Assembly: GCA_017524785.1 (NCBI GenBank)
Contig: JAFXUY010000125.1
Location: forward strand, 1 to 62,257
Direction: 5' to 3'
DNA: 62,257 nt
Source of the DNA: Bacteroidales bacterium
GTDB lineage: Bacteria > Bacteroidota > Bacteroidia > Bacteroidales > P3
The notes beneath the pieces were generated by a model, which saw only the letters and a list, made by a program, of their open reading frames with translations, had not been told where the DNA came from and made no database searches. The translations under genes were made by a program, and so were the position numbers. This document shows positions 18,701-30,700 of this stretch, one piece after another (the stretch's first letter is position 1; each line of letters begins with the position of its first letter).

Positions 18701-21700
18701 AATGCTATGCCAAGTGTAGCTGTCGCAAGCGGTCTCGGTGTAAGCGGTACCACTGTTGTTGTTGATGGTAACATTGAGCACCTCGACATAGTCGCACTGG
18801 TTGGCATCCAGGAAGTGGTGCGTGTAGCTACCACTGGTCAGGATAACAGTGTCGTTGGCAGCAGTCCAAACATAGCTGTCGCAAGCCACCACGTCGTTGC
18901 TGACGGGAGTAGTGCTGCGGCGGAAGACCTTGTAGCAGTGGACAAACTCGTTGACAGTAGCCTGATCCACGGTGTCGTAGAACCAGTAGGTAGTACCCAT
19001 CTCGGCCATCGGCCAAGTCTTGTTGCCATTGGTGTATTCAACGACATCGCTGCAGACGGTTGCCTCGGTGGTGTCGTAGTTGTTGACCAAGTGGATGGTG
19101 TAGGTGATGATGCTGTCGCAGTAGTAGTCACTGTGCAGACGCAGAGTCTCTGTGAAGGTCGGGGTCTGCTTGTTGGCCTTGTACTGGCTGTAGTCGAAGT
19201 GGTTGGTATCAATGGTCAGTTCGGCAATGCTCAGCGGCACGGTGGTGTCGACGGCGCCGAAGTAGGCCTCGTTGAGGGTCAGATTGAGGAAGTAGGTGTT
19301 CGGAGTCTCGGTGACGCTCGGCAAGGTGTAGACGTAGGTCACATTCGAAGGATTGGTAATATCCTTATAGAGGGCTCCGTTGTTAGCCTCGCTCTCAGCG
19401 CTGCTGATATACTGGTAGGTGTGGTTGTTGCGAGCCCAGGTATACTCACCGCAGGCAACGATGTTGTCCATCTCGGAGGTATACTGCAGCACGGTCAGGT
19501 GGTAGTTGATGATGCTGTCGCAACCATTCGTGGTCTCACCCTGGAACACAACAAGGCTATCGGTGATAGGAGCCTCATAGAGGACGCCCTCGAGACGGAG
19601 GCTACCGCCGTAGTAAACGATGGTGCTGTCTTTGGTGTAGCTGTTGTTGATGGTCAGGTAGAGGCTGTCGTAGCCGTTGCAACCCTGAGCGGTGGTGTAA
19701 TCGTAGCGGAAGGTGCCGCTGGCGGTCTTCTCCTCAGAGCTGTTGTCGCTGCGGTTCCAAGTGTAGGTGTCGCAGGCCTCGGCGGTGAAGGCGTTGGCGA
19801 TAATCTCGCTAACAGTCAGGGTCAGGGTCACGGTGCTGTCGCAACCGTTGGCAGCGGTGAGGTTGTCCTTGGTGTAGGTATGGGTGCCAGAGGTCAGCTC
19901 GGTGGCGGCAATCTCAAAGTCGTTGGCCGAGTAGTTGACGCCAAGGCAGATGCCGTCGGTAAGGGCGGTGGCAACCGAGTTCTTGATGGTGAGGTTCAGC
20001 GTAACAATACTGTCGCAACCGGCGGCATTCGTCTTCACCACAGTGTCGGTATTGTTGCTGGCGGTATAGGTGATACCGTTCTGCCATGTATAGGTGTCGC
20101 AAGCTTCCTGCACATCGACACTAGTGTTGCTGGCGTTGATGGTCACTGCCATGGTCACCAGGCTGTCGCAACCATTCACATCGGTGAAGGTGTACTCGTA
20201 ATTACCGGTGGTGTTGATGACCATGTTGGCCTCGGTCCAGGTGTAGCTGTCGCAAGCCGTCTCGGGCGAAGCAACAACGACAACCTGCGGACGACGCACA
20301 ACGGTCTTGGTGGTCACCTGCTCGTCGGCGGTACCGGCGTTGAAGGTCTCGGTGAAGGTGTTGTCGCCAACGGTGAGGGCATGTGCGGTGTTGTTCCAGG
20401 TGTAGCTGTCAACATCGTAGCACACATACTCGGTATCGGCCTCGTCATAGTTCCACACCAGGTTGATGTGATAGTTGACGATAACCTCGCAGTAGTAACC
20501 GGTAGGATCGGTGAAGCGCAGAGCAGTGTCGAGCGTAGCGTCGGCAGTGTAGGCGCTGAAGTCAAGCGTATGAGTGCCATGCTCGGCGTCGCCGAGAGTC
20601 AGGGTCTGCTGGCTCAGCGGGAAGCGGGCGATGGTCGAATCAGTGATAGAAGCTTCGGCCAAGGTCAGCCACAGGACGTGGGTGTACATCACGCCGTTTT
20701 CGACGGTGTCGAAGGTCGGGTTCTCGAAGATGTAGCTGTCATCGGTCAGGTCTTTGTACTTGAAGGTAGGATCGGGAGCCTCGTTGGCAGCAATCCAGCC
20801 GTAGGTGTGACCGTTGATCCATGTGTAGGTACCGCATTCGTTGATAACATCTTCAACAATGTCGCCCTGCATCACAGTGAGGTGGATGGTGTAGACGCTG
20901 TCGCAGCCGCCGGCGGCAACACCGCTGACAGTCTTCTCGAAGGTCTCGTCAGCGGGAGCAGTGTAGAGCACCTCGTCGAAGATATAGGAGGCCTCGTTGA
21001 TAGTGATGCTCTTGCTGGCATACACGGTGGGATTGACAGTCAGGTTGAGGGTGGCAGTGCCGACGCACTGGTTGTCGTCGCTATAATTATATGTATAGGT
21101 GCCGCTCTCGGTGTAGAGGGTCTCGTTCCAGCGCACGCTGTCGCAAACCGCGAGGGTTTCGGTGCTGCCCTCGTTCTTGTTAACGGTAAGGTGCAGGGTA
21201 ACAACGAGCGGACAGTTTTCAGCATTGGTGGTGTTCCAAGTGTAGTCGCCGCTGGTGGTGTAGGTCTGACCGTTGCCGTTGGTCCAAGTGTAGGTGTCGC
21301 AGATAGTGACAGTATCCTCGGCGGTGGTCGACTCGTTGATAGTCAGGTTGAGGGTCACGATGCTGTCGCAGCCGTTGGCGGCACCGGCAGTGTAGACCTT
21401 CTTCTCAACGGTGCTCTCGTTGTAGGTCAGGCCGGTGGCCTCCCAGGTGTAGCTGTCGCAAGCAGTCTGCTCGACAGTATTCTGGACGTTCATGTTGACT
21501 GTGTAAGCAATGATGGTGTCCTCATCATCAGTGGTGTAGATACCGCTCACAGCGTTGACAGGAAGCGTGAAGTCGTACTCGCTCTCGTAAGGCAGCTGGC
21601 CCTCGCAGATGGTCAGAGGCTCAACCATGGTCAGGTTCAGCACGACCAAACTGTCGCAGCCAGCATCGCTGGTGGTGACAATCTGGATGTTGCTCTGGCT

Positions 21701-24700
21701 GGCGGTGTAGGTCTTGCCACCGAAATCGTAAGGCATGTTGGTAACAATGTTCAGCTCGGTGAGGGCGCGCTGATTCACATGGTAGGTGGTGTAGTGGATG
21801 CTATCGCAGCTGTTGACCGTCGAGGTGAGGGCCTCGCGGAAGGTCTTGGTCTCGCGGTAGGTCACACCGTCCGGACCCTGGTAGCTGGTGCAAACCTCGA
21901 TGGTGTCGTAGGTCAGCAGGCTGTCGGTGATGGTCAGGTTCAAGGTGACGTAGTTCTCGCAACCGTACTGATTAGCCTGGGGATCCTTGAAGGTCACATT
22001 GGCATCCTCGTCATAATCCTCACCATTCAAATCCCAGTGGTAGGTGTAGCAGCTCTGCTGCTCAACGGTATCATAGGTGATGGGGTTGACGGTGTAGTTG
22101 ATGGTCACCACGCTGTCGCAACCGTTGGCGGTGCTCCAGTTGGCAACAACACTATTGGTGTAGGCCGTCTGGTCAAGCTCGCCGGGGATGGTGAGCTCGA
22201 TGGTCTGCTCGGCGTTGTTGGGGTTGGCATACACGAGGGTGTTGTTCTCAAACTCGCTCTCGCAGTAGGTCAGCTCGGCGTTGACATTGTACACGGGGTT
22301 GACGGTGAAGACAACCTTGTCTATCGAGTCGCAGCCGTCGGCGTTGGTAGCCTGGTTCCACACTATCGGCTCGTTCTCGCCGAGCTCGTAGTTGGCGGCA
22401 ACGTACTCAACGTTGTTACCGTCGGTCCAGCTGCCGTTCTGGCAGAGGGCCACCTCGGTGACAACCTCGGAGGGACGCAGGGCGTGGAGACGCAGCACCT
22501 CGATGACGTTGCAGTTGTTCGACTCCACAGCGTAGCTCACCACGGTGTCGTTGGCCACGGGGTTGTAGGTACCCACGGTCTCGTAGAGAGGCTCTCCGGT
22601 GGTGGCATCCTGTCCGACAACAATCTGCCAAGTGTAAGGCACGCAAGCGCTCACAATGTTGGTGTGGTAGCTCGAGGTGGTAAGGGTCAGGTGGATGCGG
22701 CTGATCTGGTCGCGGCCGGTGGTGGCATTGTGAGTGCGCATCTCGTAGTCGCCGCTCTCGCGGATATACATAGGTGCCACAGTGCCGTCGCAAGCCACGG
22801 TGTCGATCACATATTCGTCGCAAGCGGTAACGCTAGTCCAGTTGAGGGTATCGTTAACATAGTTCATCACCAGGTGCAGGACAGCCACAGAGTCGCAACC
22901 AACGGCATTGGGCTCGTCGAGGGTGAAGGTGATATTGTCGGTAGGTTCAACACTCAGGCTGTAGGTGTCGCCGTCGAGCCAGGTGAAGGTCTTGGCATCG
23001 CACACGCGGTGGAAGTCCACACCCGAGGTCGAGTTGTTGACGGTGAGGTTCAGGGTGACCACACTGTCGCAGCCATAGGCGTTGGCGGCAGCCAGGGTGA
23101 AGACAGGCTCGTTGGTCGACTCGGTGTAGGTCACGCCGTTCAGGTTCCAAACGAACTTGTCGCAAGCGGTCTGCACATCGATGCCAGTGTTCTGGTAGTT
23201 GACGGTGAGGTTCATCGTAACCACGCTGTCGCAACCCTTGGTGGTAGCCAGGGTATAGTCGTAGGCGCCGCTCTGGGTGTAGGTCTCACCGCTGACGTTC
23301 CAGTTGTAGCTGTCGCAAGCCACCTGCTCGAACGAGCTGGCCTTGGTCGGGTTGACGGTCAGGATGAGGTTGAACTGGGCAGGGCAGTCGCCGCTGTTGT
23401 CGATATAGCTGAGGGTGGTGTCCTCGCTGGCGACGATGGTCTCCTCGCCCCAGGTCACCTCGGTGCCCTGGCAGACTTCGCGGTAGCTGTTCTGCTGCGA
23501 CATCTGCTCAAAGCTGAAGGTCAGGTTCACCGTGCTGTCGCACTGGTTCACCGTCTGGAAGGTCTGGCTGTAGTTGCCGTCGGCAGTGAGGGTCTGGGTG
23601 CCCCAAGTGTAGGGGTTCTGGGTGTAGCAGACGGTCTGCTGGTCGTTGATGTTATACACCGGGTAGACGGTGACGTTGGCAGTGGTGAACTCGTTCACGC
23701 ACTCGTTCTGGTCGGTGACCGTCAGGGTGTAGGCGCCGCTCACGGTGGGGTTCACCGTGGCCTGGGCGGTGGTGGCACCGCTGTTCCAGCTGTAGCTGTA
23801 GCCGTCGACGCTGGTGGCGTTGAGGGTCAGTTCGCTGCCGGCGCAGAGAGCATCAACCGAAGTCGACACCTCGACAACGGGCAGGGCATTCACCGTAACG
23901 GTGAACTCGGCAGTGGCCGTGCAGGCGCTGCTGTTGTTGGTGGTGGCGGTGACGGTGTAGATGGTAGTCTCGACGGGGTTCACAGTGATGCTGTTGCCGG
24001 TGGCGCCGGTGCTCCAGCGGTAGCTGGCGTCGACGTTGTTCGAGTCGCTGACGGTCAACGTGGTGTTGGCACCGTAGCAGATAGCCTCGTCGCCGGCAAT
24101 GGTCAGCACGGGAACCGGGGTGGTGGCAACCGTCAGCTCGACGGGCAGGCTGGTGCAGCCGGTGGAAGCGTCGGTGGCCACGAGGGTGTAGGTCGAAGTA
24201 CCGGAGGGATTCACAGTGCGATTCACGTCGCTGCTCTGGTCGTCCCACATATAGGTGACGTTAGTGATGTTGGCGCGGGCGCTAATCTCCATGTCGGCAT
24301 TGTCGCAGTAGGCGGCAACGCTCGTCACGCTCCTATTATTATAATATATGTACGCGATGGGGGCGGCATTCACCTGCAGGTGCAGGTTGATGACCGAGTC
24401 GGCACCCGTGGCGCTCTGCAGGGTCACGGTGTAGTTGCCGGTGGCGCTGAAGGTCTCGTTGCCGATAGTCACGCTCTCACGCTCGCAGATAACCATATCG
24501 GTGTCGATGGTGTAGTCTGGGTGCACGGTGAGGGCCATGTGGTGGTACACACTGTCACAGTTGCCGGCATTGAGCACCACATCGTTGATGGTCTCAACGA
24601 GGTCGGTGGCATCGGCAGTGGTGGCGTGGTTGTTGCGGGTGTAGGTGGCGTGGTTGGCAATGTTGGGCTCGGGAGTCCATGTGTAGGTACCGTTGGCTTC

Positions 24701-27700
24701 AACGGTCACAGGCTCGTTGTCGACAACAACGCTCGGGCAGACATAGCTGACCTCGCAGCTGCTGAAGTTGACCGGAGTGGCGTTGTGATTGAGGAAGGTC
24801 ACGGTGACGGGACCGTCGACCGGCCAGTTGGCACTGGTAGTGTTGGCGAAGGTGAGACCATTGGCAGAAGTGCTCGTTCTGGTCTCGGCAGCCTGGGCAG
24901 CGCGGGTGTTGCCCATGCCGTAATAGAAGTTCACTTCGGGAGCGTTGTAATCGCTGAAGTTATAGCTATAGGTGAGGTTCACCATCTTACCGGCCTCGGT
25001 GGGATATTCGTTCACACGCAGGGTCACGGCCTTGGCCTCGGAGGTCTCGTTGCCGTTCATGGCCACGACTGTGAAGGTGTTGTCAGCATTGGGTATTACG
25101 GGAACCTGGCAGTTGGTGTTATTGACGTTCTCGACAACAGCGACGTCGCCGTTCATGACGGTGTAGGTCTCGGTGTTGTTGTTGCGCTCGTCGCGGGTCC
25201 AGGTCAACATGGCGTTTGTGGCGGTGATGTTTGTGGCCGTCAGGTTGACAGGCTCAAAGGCCTTCTTGGCCTTGAAGACAATGTTGTCGACAACGGCGGG
25301 AGGCTGGGTGCCGCCACTACCGTCGTTGGCCCACATCAGCACAAGGTTGTACTGGCCGGCAGCGGCAACCTCGAACAGGTTGGCCATGTTCTGCCAGCTG
25401 CTCTGAACGTTCAGCTTGCCACCGGCAAGGTCGATCCAACCGGCGGGGGTGACAGTACGATAGGCGTTTACAGAAACGCTAGACTGCTCAGGGTTCTTGT
25501 TGGCAACAAGGTTGATGTCGGCCGGAGCAAGCCATACGCGCAGGTAGTCGTAGTTGCCTTCGCCATAGGCCATCCAGTCGAGGGCCACCTGATACCAGCC
25601 AGCCTCAGCAAGATTCAGCGTGCGGTAGGCATACGACCACTGGATACCGCTGACGGTATAGGCATTGGAGTTGCCACCGTCGTTCGAGATATAGAGGCCG
25701 TTGCCATCGTTACCGGCGGCGCTGCCAAAGTACCAACCGTTGGTGGCATCGTTGATAACAGTCCACTGGCTGTTGTCGTCGCCAGCCTCGAAGCCGGTGA
25801 CATACGGCAGGGCGGCGGGGTTCTGCTTGGTGATGGCAGTCACAGTGGAAGCTTCGGCGCTGGGGCTGTTGGGCATCACGGTGAAGGTGTAGCTGGTGTT
25901 AGCGGCAAGACCCGAAACCGTGTAGCTGGTACCGGTGACATTGCTCTCGCTGCTATTGCCGTAGCTTACGGTGTAGGTTGTGTTGTTGTCGGCATCGACA
26001 TCTTCCCAAGTCAGGGTTACGCTGTTGGCAGTGATGTCGGTGGCAGCAAGGTTGGTAATCATTCTCGGCTTGAGGTCGAGGGTAAGGTCGTCGAGATAAA
26101 GGCTACCCGAACCTCTCTCAACTGCGAGAGCCAGATAGGCGGCAGTGGGAGTGGCATTGTTCAGGAGAATCATATATTCTTCATGAGTAGTACCGCTTAC
26201 AACCACTTCGTCCACATAGGTGGCGGTGTTCCAATCGGTGGGATCGGTAAGGGTGTACACCTTTACGGTCTTATTGTAGCTGGCGCTCGACGAGCGGGCC
26301 CAGAACCTGACGCGGTTGCCGTTCATCGGGAAGCTGGCCACATCTACCTGCGGCAGGATGAAAGCCATCACTTCGGGATAGCTGGTAGAAGTGGTGCCAT
26401 AGTAGTAGAGGCAGCGGCTGCTGTTGTGAGCATAGGTGGTACTGGAGTAGCTGTAAGGATAGGTACGGCCACTGGTGGCACTGGGAGTGAAATAACGCCA
26501 GCTGCACCATGGCAGAGCGGGAGTAGCCTCGCTGTTCGAGGTGGTCTGAATCTCATCGGCTTCAAAGCCACAGGTCCAGGGCAGGCTCATTGCAGTGCAG
26601 GCGGTGCGGGCGTTGACAGTTGCAATGGGCGAATCGCCGTTGCTGCAATTGGCCTGCACACCGAAGGTGTATGCTGTGTTGCTCTCAAGGTTCTGCACAG
26701 TGTAGGTGGTGGCGGCAACATTGCTGGCAACGACCGACTCGTCGGCCATATTATATATAGTATAAGTGGCGCCATTGTTGTCGGCATCGGTCCAAGTCAA
26801 GGTAACAGTGCTGCCTGTAACTTCAGCAGCAGTGACGTCGGTTACATCCAAGCACGAAGGAACAACCTCGAGGGTAAGGTCGTCGAGATAAAGGCTACCG
26901 GTTCCACGCTCAACGGCGAGAGCCAAGTAGGCCTCGTTGGCGGCGGCATTGGTAAGCACGATAGTGTATTTCTCAATAGTAGCACCACTGACAGTCACTT
27001 CACCCACATAGGTGGCGGTGCTCCAATCGGTGGGATCGGTAAGTGTATAGGCTTTAACGGCTTTACTGTTTGAAGCAGCACCCATACGGGCATAGAAGGT
27101 CACGCGGTTGCCGTTCATCGGGAAGCTGGCCACATCTATCTGCGGCAGGATGAAAGCCATCACTTCGGGATAGGTGGTAGTGGTGATGCCATAGTAGTAG
27201 AGGCTGCGGCTGCCTTCGTGAGCATAGGTGGTACTGGAGTAGCTGTATGGATATGTACGGCCACTGGTGGCACTGGGAGTGAAATAACGCCAGCTGCACC
27301 ATGGCAGAGCGGGAGTAGCCTCGCTGTTCGTGGTGGTTCGAATCTCGTCGGCCTCGAAGCCACAAGTCCAGGGCAGGCTCATTGCCTCGCAAGCCGTGCG
27401 GCCACTGACAACCAGAATATTCGAAGAATAATCAGCATTGCAGTTGGCCTCGACACCGAAAGCATAAGCGGTGTTGGACTCGAGGTTGTTGACAGTATAG
27501 GTCATGCTGGTGAGGCCGGAGGCGACAACCGACTGGTTGGCCATATTATATATAGTATAAGTGGCACCAGTGTTGATGTCATCAGTCCACTCGATAGTCA
27601 TGCTATTGGGAGTAATTTCACTAAAGCCGACATACGTGATATCGGGGCAAGCTTCCAAAGTGGAGAAGGTCACCACATTGCTCTCGTCGCTCTGGGCGTT

Positions 27701-30700
27701 GTTGGCGCACAGGGCCTGGAGCTTCACCTCATAGGGTGTCAGGGGAACAAGGTCGGTGAGGGGGGCGGAAGTCTCGGTGGTGGCAACAGTCTGCCAGTTA
27801 CCAGCGGCAACGGCGGCACCGACAAGCACATTGTCGACATGCAAGTAGTTGTCGGCATTCGATGTGGTCGACTCACCGTAGAAGGCAATCTTCACATTCT
27901 GGCCAGCGTAGGCCGAGAGGTTGATGCTGACAGCCTCGCCAGTGGCGGTGCTATTAATATTATTATATACGTATTCCGAACCTGCATTGTCCCACTGACG
28001 CAGGATAGTCCATGTGGCCATATTATTGGTGGTAATCAGCACCACGAACTTATCATCGGTACCTGCAGTTGAGGGGGCACCAAGCGTACCACTGTAGGCG
28101 GTCAGGGCAAGGTCGAAGGTGAGGACAGGATTGTCGCTCACGGTGAAACTCGGAGTAACAAGCCAATATTTGCAGGAAGTACCATAGATGTTGACTTTGG
28201 CGTGGTTGTCAAAGACACCATTGCTGGCACCAAAGCTCCAACCACCGGTATAGGCAGCAAGCGGGGTACCGTTCAAAGCATCGCTCAAAAGAGTGTTTGA
28301 ACGCATCCACTCGGAAGGAGCAGCGGTGCTGCCGAATTGCTCATTAACACCGTTGAAATATTCTTGCGTGCGGTAGCTGAGGATGTAGCTCTGGTTGCCA
28401 TTGGCGGCATTCCATGCCACATTGGCCGAGAAACCAGCGACGTTGGAAATATTGCTGGCGGCAAAATCAGGAACCTGGCAGTTGGCCACGGTGGTGAAGG
28501 ACTCGGTATTGCTCCATTCACTGACACCATCTATACCGCCGCAGTTGGCACGCACTTTCACCGTGTAGTCAGTAGCATCGGTAAGACCCGTCAGGGTGAA
28601 GGGGTTGGTGGTGGCGGCAACCAAGTTGCTCTCGTCGCCATTGACGCAAATCTGCCAAGCGGTGGCTGCGCCATTCTCAGTCCAGCTCAACTCCACACTG
28701 TTAGTGGTAGGATTGCTGGCGGTAAGGGCTGTGGGAACCGGGCAGGCAATATCGGTGGTAAAGCTTACGGCATCGCTCCATGCGCTCTGCGAACTGGCGC
28801 AAACCGCCTGCACCTGTGCCTTATAGGTAGTTTCTGCTGAAAGATTCTGGAGAGCATAGCTGTTGGTGGTTGCAGTGGCTGAAGTCCAATCGTCATTGGG
28901 CACCACGACCACAATGTCGTCAATTGCCACACCATAGCCATAACTATCAGTCATACGGAAGCCAATCTGATAGTTGTCGGCAAGACCCGTAAGGTTAATG
29001 TTGAGCTCTGTCCAGGTGGAGTGTGCCGCAGTAGTGGTGAACAATTCGTTCCAATCGCCACCATTGACACGATAGCACACACCGAAGCCGTCGATGTCGC
29101 CACTCCAGCTACGGTTGACATACCACATGTTGAGCGAAGCTTCGGCTGCTCCGGCAAGATTCATTGCAGGCATTACGAGGTAGGTTACATTCCCCGTCGT
29201 GCCATGCGTAATCTTTGCGTTGTAGCTGCCAGAGTGAGCACCTGTGGTACTGTTGTTATCACCAGTTCCAACGCTCCATGTTCCGTCACCTTCTTTTGTC
29301 CAGCCCGCAGGCAGACTACCAGTCTCGAAGCCTTCGGTAACATCGCTGGAAACCTGGTATCTCACATTGTAGCTGCTGGCATTACCCGTCCAAGTAATGT
29401 CAGCCGTGTGGGCGGTGACATCGCTTGCAGCGAGATTGGTCGGAGCAGGGCAGTTGGCCAAAGTGGTGAAAGTCACACTGAGAGCAGAGGCGTTATCCGT
29501 AGCACTGCAGGTGGTGGTGACGGTGAACTCATAGTTGGTATTTTCGTTCAAGCCCGTGAGGGTGATGCTGGTGCCAGTGACACCTGTCTGATACACCACA
29601 TCGTCGGTGACATTGTAGATTGTGTAAGTCTCGCCAGCCTCGTTGCGAGTGTCGCGAGTCCAAGTGAGGGTAGCGCCGCTGACGGTCTCGTCGGAGGCAG
29701 TCAAAGCCGTGGGCTTGAAGCAGCTGGGGCAGGGCTCGCTAATGGTAGCAATAACATCGCCGGTATTATAGGAACTCATGTTCTCTATTGTGAACACGAC
29801 ATCACCTGCACCATCACTGATAGTTCCGCCAAGTTCACCGGGATAAGAACCCTTGGTGAAAGTCAGCGTGACAGGCGTTCCCTTACAAACAGTGTATGTA
29901 GCAGTCGAACCAGAATAACCTGACGGGCAATCAATGGAGGAAACCAAATTGCCATTCTGCATAATATTAATCAAACAGCCATTCCAGCTGTCATCATAGG
30001 AGTCGGTACGGTAAACGCTCAAGTCACACGAACCGTTGGCGCAATAGACAAGAGTCGTGAAGGATGCTGTACGCTGTGACGACACATCATTGCCGCAAAT
30101 AGCCTCGACGGCAACATTGTAGGTTGTCAAACCTTCAAGTCCTGTAAAGTTATAGGCGGGAGTAGAAACAGGGGAGTCGGAGGTTAAGACTCCGTTGAGG
30201 TAGACATTCCAAGAGGTCTCGTTACCACCGGCAGTCCAGCTGATAGCAGCCGACGTACCTGTAGTTTCGCCAAGCACTATGGCACCGGGCTTGGTGCAGG
30301 AGGAAGGTGTTTCGTAGGTGAAGGTAGTCTTCGGGAGGAAGTTCCTCGAGGCGTCATAGCAATACGAGGCTCCTGTGGCCTCAATGCCATAGAAGTAACA
30401 TTGGCTATAGCTTCCTGCCGGGTGATTGATATCAAGCAGCAGGTTGCCACCATTGTAGGTGTAAGAGTCTGCAAACGTGATGGTCAGCGTCGTCGAGGTC
30501 AAATAAGTCTCGAACGCACCGGTGAACACCTGCGTAAGCGTGGTCGCATTGTCTATGCCCGACAATGAGGTGGCCGACGTTTCGCCAAGTGAAACGGTCC
30601 ATGTACCCCAATCGTAATTGTAGTTGTACGAGCTGACATAGAACACCATCTGGGTGATGCTCTTGCCAACCATGGCTGTCAAGTCTGCCGCCGGATACAG

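Noticed and set aside
14603..27073. 4156-codon plus-strand open frame as a gene
   Set aside because: It is antisense and codon-aligned to the 6047-residue gene, has no signal, domain or start context, and its low-complexity Val/Gly/Ala content is what reverse complements of the repeats would give.
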